From Odobenus rosmarus divergens (lineage: Eukaryota > Chordata > Mammalia > Carnivora > Odobenidae), in NCBI RefSeq assembly GCF_000321225.1, contig NW_004450302.1:2956957-3020956 (forward strand): a stretch of DNA of 64,000 nt. The letters are read 5' to 3'. The notes under the pieces are model-generated. The model was given only the letters and a program-made list of their open reading frames with translations. It searched no databases and had not been told where the DNA came from. A program made the position numbers and the translations under genes. Below are positions 49,564 to 60,654 of this stretch, one piece after another; position 1 is the first letter of the stretch, and each line of letters opens with the position of its first letter.

Positions 49564-49612
49564 TATATACATAATATATATAATTATATTATATATATTT
49601 AAAATATATATA
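49564..49612. repeat. (TA)-rich low-complexity tract
   Basis: An almost pure A/T stretch with atata units at the end of the SINE pair, probably tail-derived and expanded. Confidence 0.85.
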
Positions 49613-49822
49613 TAATTACACATGAATGTAGCCGTTTTATTACTTATGGTTCATCTTGCTCTTAACTCCCATCTTTTTGTTCTCTTCTCCCAAATAACAA
49701 ATTGTGGTAGACTTAAGCACCCACTTTGAGTCCTGATGCATTCTAGGATCTATTATGCCCCAATTAGTTTACTGACATCTCTTCTTGAGAGAAACTGTAA
49801 GGCCAGTTGGATATATAACCTA

Positions 49823-50043
49823 GGGGCCCCTGGGTGGTTCAGTCAGTTGAGCGTCCAAATTTTGATTTCAGCTCAGGTCATGATCTCTGGGTTGTGAGAT
49901 CAAGTCCTGCTTCGGACACTGAGCTCAGCGCAGTGTCTGCTTGAGATATTCTTTGTCCCTCTCCTTCTGCCCCTCTTCCCACTCATGCACTCCTTCTCTC
50001 TCTTTTTCTCAAATAAATAAATAAAATCTTAAAAAAAAAAAAA
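49823..50043 (+). mobile_element. older CAN-SINE
   Basis: Head 'ggggcccctgggtggttcag', then 'gctcaggtcatgatctctgg', a diverged middle, a CT-rich stretch and an (A)n tail at 50031-50043. I see no clear TSD. Confidence 0.9.
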
Positions 50044-50437
50044 GAACTACAGGACCTATAGGCTAAGGGTAGACACGAGAAAAGTTTTACAGAAGTCCAA
50101 AGAGTAAAAATAAAACAACATATGGTGAAGAATAGGTTATGGGTAAGATTAGCAGGCCTGAACACTCGAAACAACTTCTAACATCCTGAAGAGTGGTGAG
50201 TTTTCTTTGGGAGTAACAGAGACCTCCAATACAACTAAAGCTGTAATGGCAGACGGTGACAAGATTAAGCCTCCCTGTGACTACCCCACCTCAAACAGGG
50301 ACTCATGTTCAAGTATGAAAACAGCATGTAACAATAACATCGACAACCAAAATCTCTCACTATCAACAATTCCATTCAACGTTTGGCCCCTTTTGGGAGA
50401 GAAGAGATTTCACATGGAAGAGCATTTCCTTATTTCT
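50044..50437. other. unique sequence
   Basis: Nothing is recognised here. The plus-strand frame of 90 codons at 50207-50479 runs into the next SINE and is not supported. Confidence 0.35.
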
Positions 50438-50452
50438 AAAATTTACTTTTCC

Positions 50453-50645
50453 AGTGACCCTGGGTGGCTCAGTTGTTAAGTGTGTGCCTTTGGCTCAGGT
50501 CATGATCCCAGGGTCCTGGAATCGAGCCCCGCATCAGGCTCTCTGCTCTGTCAGGAGTCTGCTTCTCCGTCTCCCACTCCCCCTGCTTGTGTTCCCTCTG
50601 TAGCTGTCTCTCTCTCTGTGTCAAATAAATAAATAAATAATCTTT
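50453..50645 (+). mobile_element. CAN-SINE
   Basis: Head slightly altered (agtgaccctgggtggctcag), otherwise young type. TSD aaaatttaYttttcc at 50438-50452 and 50646-50660 with one mismatch. Confidence 0.95.
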
Positions 50646-50660
50646 AAAATTTATTTTTCC

Positions 50661-51560
50661 TTTTTTATTAGGGTATCACTAACATGAGGAAAGTGCACAA
50701 ATCTTGAGGAGGATAAGGAGGATAGTGGTATCACATTTTAAGTTTAGGAAAATACCTTCTGGAGATGAATTGTGATCAAGAGCTATTGTGGGCTGGCAAG
50801 TTTGTATAAATACACACTGGCTGACAAGGGGAGGTTCGAAGACTGGTTCTTTTACTCTTTGCCTCACAAGAGTCAGCAGTAACCGGAAGCTTCCTTTGGC
50901 ATACCATATAAATCCCCTTGTCCATAACTAAGCCATTCCTTTCCTGATTTAGTGATACTCCAGCCATCCTGATAAATGATAACTATTAAACAAGTTTCTG
51001 AGAGAAGTATGTGTTGATGGGAAGCACAGTGAAAAATTAATGCTTTATAATTTCGCTCAACCAACACATTATTTAGCCTCCAAAAATCAAATTCACTGGC
51101 TTTCAAGTCCAAAGACTTAACCTACGTACTCACAGTTTTACTTAGAAAACCAAATTTGTATTCAAATTAACCATACATTACACAGTTCTCTCAAAAATTT
51201 TGTGTCCAGAACATGAAAATTCATTAGAAGCAGAATTCCTGAAGTAGATTAATTCTTACGACGAAATTCTCTGTTCAGAAACTGTACTCCTTACCTGATT
51301 TTCTGTATTGGTCCAGGGATAATACCCTCTAAGAGAAATTGCTTATGTTTTTTTTTTCCTCAACAAAAGTTCCCAGATTAATGAAGCTTAAAGCACTCAC
51401 TTATTTACCAGTTATTTTCTTTGCCATTTACATAAAGCAAGAACTCTCACCAACTTTTAATTACCACAGATGGGAACAAAAAAAGACTGAGATTGGGTAA
51501 AAAGGTATTCTTTATTGGTGACCCTGGATATTATATGATACTACTTTATCACTTATGTTT
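50661..51560. other. unique sequence
   Basis: No repeat is recognised. Contains the 34-nt exon candidate at 51295-51328 and a poly-T at 51349-51357. Several minus-strand frames at 50679-51112 overlap and lack support. Confidence 0.35.
51295..51328 (-). CDS. candidate 34-nt microexon (minus strand), hypothetical
   Basis: On the minus strand 'gcaatttctcttag' precedes 34 nt that end AATCAG followed by the donor gtaaggag. The tract before the acceptor is short and is preceded by an A-run. All three frames are open, so frame gives no test. The frame that fits the 117-nt candidate downstream reads RVLSLDQYRKS and leaves one nucleotide. The weakest of the four exon candidates. Confidence 0.15.
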
Positions 51561-51573
51561 AAATTCACTTTCA

Positions 51574-51780
51574 GGGCGCCTGGGTGGCTCAGTCGTTAAG
51601 CGTCTGCCTTCGGCTCAGGTCATGATCCCAGGGTCCTGGGATGGAGTCCTGTATTGGGCTCCCTGCTCTGCGGGAAGCCTGCTTCTCCCTCTCCCACTCC
51701 CCCTGCTTGTGTTCCCTCTCTCGCTGTGTCTCTCTCTGTGTCAAATAAATAAATAAAATCTTTAAAAAATAAAATAAAAT
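51574..51780 (+). mobile_element. young CAN-SINE
   Basis: A sense copy 'gggcgcctgggtggctcagt', 'cgttaagcgtctgccttcgg'. Perfect 13-bp TSD aaattcactttca at 51561-51573 and 51781-51793. The tail is extended by (AAAAT)n. Confidence 0.95.
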
Positions 51781-51964
51781 AAATTCACTTTCAAGAGATA
51801 AGTCAACCTAATACACCTATATATGCTGGTCCTCAAACACTAATTTCATATATAAAAATAAATAAATAAGTAAAGGAGACCAAAAAAAGCCCTTGAACAG
51901 ATATGAAACTACCAAATCATGATTCTACTGAAAAAGAGCTCACTACCATGTTAAATGTAGTTTT

Positions 51965-52300
51965 TTGGTAAGCTTCTTTTTTGCCCCCAGTTTTAGGTGT
52001 ACAACCATAGGGATCTGTATATACTGTGAAATGATCACCACAATAAGTTTAGTCAAAATCCACTACTTCATATAGCTACAAATTTTTTTTCCTATGAGAA
52101 CTTTTAAGATCTACTCTAGGCAACTTCCAAATATATAATACAATATTGTTAACTATAGTAAACTTCTGTATTAGATTAAAAAAAAGTTAAGCATGCCCAG
52201 AACAAAAATTTCGAACATTACAAGAAGATATATAATGAAATCTCATCTTCCTTCCCTCCTCTTTGTTCTTCTCTCCAGAGGCAACCACTGTGAGGTTTTT
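51965..52300 (-). mobile_element. old LINE-1 3' region (antisense)
   Basis: 'ttttaggtgtacaaccatag', 'gtgaaatgatcaccacaata', 'gaacttttaagatctactct', 'aatattgttaactatagtaa' are familiar antisense L1 3' words. Confidence 0.65.
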
Positions 52301-52429
52301 TTGGGTGTTTTAAACATTTTCTATCTAAATATAACAAGTGTCTGTGTTAGTGGTGTTTTTAAAAAAAAAAAAAATGGTAGCATTTGTCCAGTTCTGTAGT
52401 CTGCTTTTCCTCCTATTCATTTATCTTTG

Positions 52430-52960
52430 AGGTTCCTCCATATCAGCACATATCGATTTATCTCATTTTGCACTTTAACCAATTTTTAGTTAAAAAATAA
52501 TACATGCATATGGTGAAAATTCAAACAGTACCAAAGAATATAAATCATGAAGCTTCTCTCTTCCATTCATATGGATATCACCCTCAGCAGAGGTTACCAC
52601 TGTTAATAGATTCATGTGTACCCTTCCAAAAAATACTCTGTACATAAATAAAAGCAAGCACACATGCAAGGCCAGTGTATATACACAAACAGAAACAAAT
52701 TGGACACTATGTGTCTAAATTGCCTTTTCACTCAACAATACGCCTTGGAGAGCAGCACATGTCACACAGGTATATGTATCATGTTCTTTTAACCTATATG
52801 TAGCATTCTATTAAATGAATGTGACATAATTTATTTAACTAGTCCCCTAATGCTGGACATTCAGGCTGTTTGGAGTCTTTGCTATTCAAAACAATACTTG
52901 TACATAATGTATTGTGTAGAGAATATAGAAAGCAGCAGTATCTGATTCCAATGATTTCTT
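52430..52960 (-). mobile_element. old LINE-1 fragment (antisense)
   Basis: 'gtgaaaattcaaacagtacc', 'cagaggttaccactgttaat', 'ttcactcaacaatacgcctt' and 'ataatttatttaactagtcc' followed by 'cctaatgctggacattcagg'. The order matches the old L1 at 20021-21045. Confidence 0.65.
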
Positions 52961-53058
52961 CCTTCAACTACATGAAATTCAGTTCTTTTTCTTTTGTTTC
53001 AATATCATCTACTCCAGAAAAGGGCATTTAGGAAGAACATAAAAATCTTAGAAAATTT

Positions 53059-53250
53059 GGGGCGCCTGGGTGGCTCAGTCGTTAAGCGTCTGCCTTCGGC
53101 TCAGGTCATGATCCCGGGGTCCTGAGATCGAGCCCCGCATTGGGCTCTCTGCTCGGCAGGAGGCCTGCTTCTCCCTCTTCCACTCCCCCTGCTTGTGTTC
53201 CCTCTCTCGCTGTGTCTCTCTCTGTCAAATAAATAAATAAAATCTTTAAA
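53059..53250 (+). mobile_element. young CAN-SINE, near consensus
   Basis: Sense, complete, with an 18-bp perfect TSD aaaaatcttagaaaattt at 53041-53058 and 53251-53268. Head, both promoter boxes, CT tail and AATAAA motifs look intact. It is among the youngest-looking copies in the window. Confidence 0.97.
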
Positions 53251-53268
53251 AAAAATCTTAGAAAATTT

Positions 53269-54354
53269 TAACATTGAAAAGAAAAAAAGTGAGTCTTTTT
53301 ACTTAAAAAAATATTACTCTTCTTGACAACTGTTATAAAAGTGTATTAATTTTAAAATATGCTGGTCCACTCTTAAAAAAAAAACAAAACACCCAAACAG
53401 TTGACGTATAGGAAGTAAGATATTTGAAAAGGTATCAAAGTCAGTAATTAACTTCAAAAACGACTTGTGTGTATATCCACTTTCCACAGATTAATTTGTA
53501 TAATATGTAGCAAATAAGGAAAGGGGGAAAGGCCTAAAGGAAGTCAAGTCACAAAAGCAGCTGTCAAGATTGCTGATGCTAAAAGGCTGGGCTAAAGCCA
53601 GAGGCAGGAGTATTCATCCTGTGTACATTTCCCGCTATTAAATCCCCAAAAGACATAGAAAACATTCTGGAAGATTTCTTTATAAAAAGTAGTATAGGTT
53701 AGGATATTCTAGGTTCATAACCAACACTTGTGTTTATAAAATATTAGCATTCCGGGAATAGTGATAGAAAGATATTTAACAATAAATTACAAATATTGTA
53801 AATTCAGACTTTTTCTTACAGTTGCAAACACATCATAAATTTGGGCTGTGTTTCTTTGTATAAATCCTGCTGAGGACTGTGCTAAAACCTTTTGGCATGA
53901 ATGCAAAGAGTATTTTCATAAATAAAACTTAGTAAAATCACTGTACACTCCATTAATTTAAAAACACTTCTCTTCAACTTCAAAGGGAAACCCTTTTCTC
54001 CTTTTTTAGTGCAAAGATGGTGTTTCTTTGCTGCTTTAATGGTTTGCTTCTTGTAGCTGTCATAACTACATGCTCCAAGTATGTGATAGTAAGAGACGAG
54101 AAGTTAAATGACATCTAGGCTTCGATTCAACATGTCTCAGACATTACAGAGCAACAAGCTCATAAATCTAACCTCTGAAGTGCCTACCAATAAAAATTCT
54201 GCACACACATCCTTTAAGTGCAAACCTCACAAATACGTACATGGCCTTATACCAGGGTTCAGTTGGAATGGATGAATTTTATGGGAGGACGTGAAATATA
54301 TGTAGTTTAAGTTCTGTACATGGATTTACTCACATAGCCCTACTTTGAAACATA
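53269..54354. other. unique sequence
   Basis: No mobile element or exon is recognised in about 1.1 kb. Confidence 0.4.
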
Positions 54355-54592
54355 AAAATACTTGCTACCACTTTAGTAAGTGACTACCAGGCAGCAAGCA
54401 CTTCTCAAGTTCATCATCTCATTATAATTCCTTACCACTCACAATAACTGTGAAGTAGATATTATTAGCAATATTTTATAGATGAAGAGGTTATATCACT
54501 TGCCATAGCTCGCGCAGCTGGTAAGTAGAGGAGCTGGGATTCGAATTCAAGCCTGATGTCAAGACTCATGCTCTTTCCATCACAAAACATTA
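54355..54592 (-). mobile_element. MIR SINE (antisense)
   Basis: 'aactgtgaagtagatattat', 'tttatagatgaagaggttat', 'cgcgcagctggtaagtagag', 'gagctgggattcgaattcaa' and 'gactcatgctctttccatca' give MIR reverse-complement order. Confidence 0.85.
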
Positions 54593-55564
54593 AACTTGAA
54601 GTTTTTGTAAAAGCTAACTATTCTATGTATTTTGTGTCTAAGATACATAAAGTATTTTATGCATTAATGTACTATGTCTCACAATAGAAATAAAAGAATA
54701 ATGCCACATTTTTTATTAATCTCAACCTGGATTTCTTTTTCTTTTATCTTTGCATTATGAAGAATTTTAAATGCATACAAAAGTAGACAAAACAGTGTAA
54801 TAAACCCCCACGTACACATCATCCATCTCCAACAAGAGTCAGTTTATGATCCATCTTGTTTCATATAAACCCCCACTCCATTTTTCTTTCTTTCCCATAT
54901 TATTTTGAATATCTATCATTTTGATATTGAAAATATTATTTTGACTAATGTCAGACATTTATTATTTTATCTTTAAATATCACAGTGTACACCTCTCCAA
55001 GATAAGGACTCTTTTAAAAAATGTATAAGCATAACACCATTGTCACACCTAAAAAAATAACAATAGATTCTTTTTTGATTGAAGTATAATTGACATACAA
55101 TCTTCTATTAGTTTCAAGGATATATCATTGTGATTCAATATTTATATATATTATGAAATGGACCCCAAGATAAGTCTAGTTAGCATCTGTCACCATACAA
55201 AGTTATTACAATATTATTGACAGTATTCCCTATGCTGTACATGACATCCCCACCACTTATTTATTTTATAACTGCAAGTTTGTACCTCTTAATCCCCTTC
55301 ACTTATTTCACCCACTCTGGTAACCAACAATTTGTTTCCTCTATCTATGAGTCTGTTTCTGCTTTGTTTTGTTTGTTCATTTGTTTTGTTGTTTAGATTC
55401 TACACATAAGTAAAATCATACGGTATTTGTCTTTCTCTGACTGACTTACTTCACTTAGCATAATACCCTCTAGATCCATCCATGTTGTTGCAAATGGCAA
55501 GATTTCATTCTTTTTAATGGATGAAAAATATTCCATTGTATAAATATACTTCAACATCCATATA

Positions 55565-55761
55565 TTTTTTAAAGATTTTATTTATTCATTTGAGAGAGCG
55601 AGCTCGAGAGTGCATGAGCCAGGGGGAGGGGCAGTGGGAGAGGGAGAAGCAGACTCCTCACAGAGCAGGGAGCCCTACATGGGGGGCTCAATCCCAAGAC
55701 CTTGGGATCATGACCTGGGCCAAAGGCAGACACTTAACCAACTGAGCCACCCAGGTGCCCC
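55565..55761 (-). mobile_element. CAN-SINE inside L1
   Basis: Antisense copy from 'ttttttaaagattttattta' to 'gagccacccaggtgcccc'. Frames of about 74 codons at 55521-55831 run through it and are not genes. The TSD is not clear. Confidence 0.9.
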
Positions 55762-56068
55762 AGCCTCATCTTCTTTAAACATTCATTCACTGATGGACAC
55801 TTGGCTTACTTCTGTATCTTGGCTATTGTAAATAATGTTGCAATGAATATAGAGCTGCATATATCTCTTTGAATTGGTGTTTTTGTTTTCTTTGGATAAA
55901 TACCTGAAAGTAGAATTGCTAGATCATACAGTAGTTCCATTTTTCATTTTTTAGAAATCTCTGAACTGTTTTCCATAGTGGCTGCACCAATTTACATTCC
56001 CACCAACAGTGTACAAAGGTTCTCTTTTCTGCACATCCTCGCCAACACTTGTTATTTCTTGTCTTTTT

Positions 56069-56274
56069 TTTCTTTTAAGATTTTATTTATTTATTTGACA
56101 GAGAGAGAGAGAGAGAGACAGCTAGAGAGGGAACACAAGCAGGGGGAGTGGGAGAGGGAGAAGCAGGCTCCTGGCCGAGCAAGGAGCCCAATGCGAGGCT
56201 TGATCCCAGGACCCTGGGATCATGACCTGAGCGGAAGGCAGGCGCTTAACGACTGAGCCACCCAGGTGCCCCAT
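56069..56274 (-). mobile_element. CAN-SINE inside L1
   Basis: Antisense copy with a (GA)n at 56101-56118. TSD tttcttgtcttttt is perfect at 56055-56068 and 56275-56288. The second SINE in the same L1. Confidence 0.95.
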
Positions 56275-56850
56275 TTTCTTGTCTTTTTGATACTAGCCAA
56301 TCTGACAGGTGTGAGGTGATATCTCATCGTGGCATTGATTTGCATTTCCTTGATGACTAGTGAAGCTGATCATTTTTTCACATGCCTGTTGGTCCTCTGT
56401 GTGTCTTCTTTGGAAAAATGTCTATTAAGTCCTCTGCCCACTTTTTAATCAGGTTGGTTTCTTTTTTATTTTGGATATTAAGTTGTATCTTTATATACTT
56501 GGGAATTAACCCCTTATCAGATGCATGATTTGCAAATATCTTCTATTCAGGAGGTTGCCTTTTCTTTTTGTTGATGATTTCCTTTGCTGTGCAAAAGGTT
56601 TTTAGTTTGATGTAATCAACAGTAGATTCTTATATTCAGTGTTCACATTTCAAATTCTCTCATAGCTACAACCTTTTATAGTTTATCTGACTCAAGATGA
56701 AAATGAGGTCCACACATTAGTTGATATGCCTTTTAAATCTCTTTTAATCTATAGTTAATAAGGCTTTATAATAACATTTCTTTACTCACTTTGCATTATT
56801 TGCTTTTGTCAAGCTGTATTTTTAGGCATCAATTTACTTTGACAAGGGAT

Positions 56851-57854
56851 ATAGACTTGCCATTTCATAAGATTTTTAAGACTCACACAGTGGAAATTTT
56901 TCACATTAAAATATACTGAATCATTTTCTCAGAAACTCTCTACACCATTCATGAAAACACTCAAAGAATCTTCAAGCTGGTAAGAAATTTCACTGGTTCA
57001 TATTTACCACTATCACAAATGTAATGTGAGTGACCATTGGGCAATTTTGTTATATGTATTTATATACATATAAGAATTTTGTTATATGTATTTATATAAT
57101 AGGTCTTTCTTAAAATTTTTACTTAAATATTGTGTAATTTGCTTTAGAGTCTGGGTCCATGGTGGGCAATTTTTCTAATATTCATGATGATGTTTTTCTA
57201 GCAATAAATTTTTAATTATAAACATTATACCTTGTCATTCAAATCTGATTAAACTCTAGCTGTTGATGATTAACTCATTTTATAAAAATGGAAACTAAAT
57301 ATAATGAAGTAAATCAGTTTGCTCAATGCCATAAAGTCATACTGTCACTATATCTAAAAGGTAAAACTAATGTGTGTTTAACATCCAATCAATATCATGC
57401 TTTGGGTATCTGAGTAATAAAATGGTAAAAGCTCCATGGCAAAGATTCAAGTGAATTTTCTTTGTAACTTTAAGTGAAACATTCAGTAGAAAAAAAGTTC
57501 TTAAAGCAAGCAGGACCTGAATTGTCAAAGGAATCTATGTCTTTTTAAAAAATAAAAATAAAAAGCCTTTCCCACATTCTCCAATCATATTTGAGCTCAT
57601 TAAAAGAGCTCTTTCATTTATGTTCCTTCCACATTAAAGTAATAAATTATTTGGATTATGTTTTATTTTGCCCATGTTTCATTCTTTATTAATGAACATC
57701 ATTCAGGAAGGTGACAGTGGACTGATAAGAAAATTTGGGTGGAAATGTGAGGGAAAGAATTGCCATTAACACTGTTGTAAATGCGATCTACATTTTCTTA
57801 CTGTCCAGGTTGCATGCTAGAACTTACACGTTACCACTAGTCCTCATACCAGTA
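56851..57854. other. unique AT-rich sequence with a tandem duplication
   Basis: A 24-bp unit built on 'attttgttatatgtatttat' is repeated at 57043-57066 and 57075-57098 (period 32). Nothing else is recognised. Confidence 0.4.
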
Positions 57855-58258
57855 CTGCAACGAGGCAGTAAAATACAGCGATGGAGAGCATGGGCTTTGG
57901 AGCTATTAATGAACATGGAGTTTCTCATTGGGGTGACGAAAATGTTCTGAAACTAGAGTGGTGATGAGTACACAACTCAGTGACTATACTAAAAACCACT
58001 GACTCATATACTTTAAAAGGGTGAATTTTATATTATATGAATTATATCTCAAAAAAGCTATTGCTTTTTAAAAAGCAAATGCTATGGAGTCAGCCTGACC
58101 AAGTTAGAATCCTTGAGGGGCATGATCTTGAAGGATTCTCAACCTCTCTGTGCCTCAGTGCCCATGTCTGTCAAATGGGTTTATTAGTACCTATTTCGTA
58201 GGGCTGTTCTGAGAATTACATAAGATAGTGCATATGAAGGACTTAGCACAGTGTCTGC
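57855..58258 (+). mobile_element. MIR SINE, split by an L1 tail
   Basis: The left piece (57855-57905) has the MIR head 'gagagcatgggctttggagc'. The right piece (58080-58258) has 'tatggagtcagcctgaccaa', 'ctctctgtgcctcagtgccc', 'ctgtcaaatgggtttattag', 'tagggctgttctgagaatta' and 'ttagcacagtgtctgcag'. The L1 tail at 57906-58065 separates them. The words around each break (gcatgggctttggag; gcaaatgctatggag) fit a decayed TSD. Confidence 0.75.
57906..58065 (+). mobile_element. old LINE-1 3' end inside MIR
   Basis: 'tggggtgacgaaaatgttct', 'gatgagtacacaactcagtg', 'actatactaaaaaccactga', 'ctttaaaagggtgaatttta' and 'gaattatatctcaaaaaagc' are the end of an older L1 type. Confidence 0.75.
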
Positions 58259-58400
58259 AGATCCCCCATTTTATAGATGGGGAAGCTGAATTTCAGAGCA
58301 ATTAGGCAAACTGCTAAGGTCACATGACCTTTAGCTAAATGGTATAGGTAGGATTTGAACTAGGTCTGTCAAGCCTCAATGTCCATGCTCTTTCTACCAT
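58259..58400 (-). mobile_element. MIR SINE (antisense)
   Basis: 'ccccattttatagatgggga', 'aaactgctaaggtcacatga', 'taggtaggatttgaactagg' and 'ccatgctctttctaccatgc'. It abuts the sense MIR, forming an inverted pair. Confidence 0.8.
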
Positions 58401-58690
58401 GCCAAGTTTCTTCTCCAGAACAGAGACAAGACTCTCCCTGACACTGTTCAATGGTCACTACTCCACCATATTAAACCTGGGATTGAATGGAATGATGGAT
58501 AAGAAAAATTTTATTTGCAACCTTCTCTACGCCTAGGTAGTCCATTCTCCCAAGCATCTTTCTTTAAAGGGTAAACTTTAAAGCACATTGTACCAACTCA
58601 TCACAGACTTTTCCATAACCAGATGTTTAACTGTAGGCTACTAAAGAGATTTATAAATAAGGGATCTTTCATAACTAAGAACTATTTTCC

Positions 58691-58896
58691 TGGGGCACCT
58701 GGGTGGTTCAATCAGTTAAGCATCTGCCTTTGGCTCAGGTCATGATTCTGGGGCCCTGGGATGGAGCCCCTGTGGCGGGCTCCCTGCTCAGCAGGGCGTC
58801 TGCATCTCCCTCTCCCTCTGCCGCCCTCAACCCCTGCTCGTGCTCTCTCTCCACCAACTTCTCTCAAATAAATAAATAAAATCTAAAAAAAAAAAA
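58691..58896 (+). mobile_element. CAN-SINE
   Basis: Sense copy 'tggggcacctgggtggttca'. Perfect 14-bp TSD aagaactattttcc at 58677-58690 and 58897-58910. Tail ends in a 14-A run. Confidence 0.95.
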
Positions 58897-58910
58897 AAGA
58901 ACTATTTTCC

Positions 58911-60193
58911 TTCCAGGCACCAGACTATTTTAGTCCACATAACCTGAAGAACACAAGTATGTATTTAGGCAAATGCCTGGAGTCAATAAAATTCATCCCA
59001 TCATCTTCCTGCACGAGGATCCTGCCATAGATAAAAATGATAAGGAAATCTGAGGCCATCAATTTCTGTCTTCTCTCACTCCCTTCCCAATACTACCTAG
59101 CGTTCTAGGGCTTTTTAAAGTCTTCTGTCAGCTGTTCTCTTATTTACATATTCCTATACTTTTCATATTCCTAAACTGTCCTGTAGTACCTTACAGAGAC
59201 CTGTTACCAGCCCCACACACCCTGCAAGTTTCTGAAGCACTTAGCAATCAGCTAAGATCCAATCAAAAGAGCAAAAGGTAAAAAATAACCCCCTCCCCCC
59301 AAAAAAATGTCTTAGGGGGAGGAGCAAGGCTGGAGCCAAGACACAAGTATGGGCTTTCCAACTTGATCTTTCCCTACATTTACTTCTAAATGAGCCAAGA
59401 ATTTGCTCTATATATCCAATCATCATTGAGAAGTAAATACAGTCTTCTGTTCTAGGTAAACTCTTCAACTGTCCCCTTGGCTGCTCTACCTAAGAGAGAA
59501 AGGCTGTGTGGAAGTTGCCGTCAACCAGAAGATGACTGCAATGACACTATTACGAGATTCTGGTAAGATTTGCCCTTTGTCTTTGTAGCCCCATATAGTC
59601 TCTTGTGTTCAACTCCAGAATTCTCTTCTCAACACATTACTATACCATAGCTCTGACACTAATTCTTTATTTCTCCTTTAGGTAATTAATTCTACCCTCA
59701 CTGTTCCATTCCTTTCTGCCAGTTCACATTCATGTTCTGCCCCCTGTGGATTTTGGCTGACATCTGTTAAACCCTGAACTATACAGGGCCATTGCCTGAA
59801 TAGCATATTTCGCACTTTGCAAAGCAAACTGCTACACTGTTACATATAATTCTCTATTCTCAGTCTGTGTTTTTAGCCGTAAGTGCTTTAGGACAGTGAG
59901 ATATACGGTAACACCACATCGCATTATTTCAAATATTATAAATATTATGACCAACTTACAAGAGTCAAAAAGCTTTAAATATGTAAGATTTTTTATTTCT
60001 TAAAGTTTGATTTTAAAGAAAACCTTAAATAGACTTGAAATACACTAAAAGTATGATCTAGGAAAATTAAAATTTTCATAAAACTAGTATTATTCCTCAC
60101 AATTTGTATTTCTCTAAGGTATTACGCTCATTGAGAATGGATACATTGACAATATTAAGAGAATGGAAAAACTGGAAAGTTTACAATTGATTT
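58911..60193. other. unique sequence
   Basis: No mobile element or exon signal is recognised in about 1.3 kb. Confidence 0.4.
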
Positions 60194-60207
60194 AAAAAAG
60201 TTTTAGA

Positions 60208-60399
60208 ATGGGGCGTGTGGGTGGCTCAGTTGGTTAAGCAACTGCTTTCGGCTTGGGTCATGATCCTAGAGTCCCAGGATCGGGTCCCACATCGGGCTCC
60301 CTGCTCAGCGGGGAGTCTGCTTCTCCCTCTGACCCTCCCCCCTCTCGTGCTCTCTCTCTCTCATTCTCTCTCTCTCAAACAAATAAATAAAATCTTTAA
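60208..60399 (+). mobile_element. CAN-SINE
   Basis: Sense copy 'ggggcgtgtgggtggctcag'. TSD aaaaaagttttaga perfect at 60194-60207 and 60400-60413. CT-rich stretch near 60350-60376. Confidence 0.95.
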
Positions 60400-60654
60400 A
60401 AAAAAGTTTTAGAGCAAAATAGTTCATAAAGCTATTTGTAAGCTTGATCTAAAACTCTCCCTGATTCTCTGAGAAAATAAAAATCCCCCACTTAAAATAG
60501 GTTAAGAGTTAATATTCAGAATTATGTTTCTGACATTCTCAACCAGAGTACTAAAAAGAAAGACATCCCTTCAAACTGAATTCAGAAAAAAAAATTCCAA
60601 TTTTGAACCTTTTAAGAATATGTTCTAATCCTGTCCTTTTTTTTTTTTTTTAAT

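Larger units (their letters stand above)
55073..56617 (-). mobile_element. LINE-1 of middle age carrying two CAN-SINEs
   Basis: Antisense L1 of about 1.15 kb after removing two SINEs. Order on the plus strand: 3' UTR 'gaagtataattgacatacaa', 'gcatctgtcaccatacaaag', 'accctctagatccatccatg', 'cttggctattgtaaataatg', 'aactgttttccatagtggct', 'gtgaggtgatatctcatcgt', 'aaccccttatcagatgcatg'. TSD aacaRtagattctt is at 55059-55072 and 56618-56631 with one mismatch. It covers the end of ORF2 and the 3' UTR. No open frame of ORF2 remains. Confidence 0.8.
54725..56850 (-). mobile_element. old LINE-1 3' region, split by a younger L1
   Basis: Left piece 54725-55058: 'aagtagacaaaacagtgtaa', 'taaacccccacgtacacatc', 'catctccaacaagagtcagt'. 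Right piece 56632-56850: 'attcagtgttcacatttcaa', 'atgaggtccacacattagtt', 'gatatgccttttaaatctct'. These are consecutive in a common antisense old L1. The gap is the younger L1 at 55073-56617, bracketed by a TSD. Confidence 0.7.

Noticed and set aside
50207..50479. 90-codon plus-strand frame
   Set aside because: It runs into a CAN-SINE and has no splice or promoter support.
49189..53250. CRISPR-like or satellite array, from several repeats in the same direction
   Set aside because: The units are individual SINE insertions with separate target duplications and irregular spacing.
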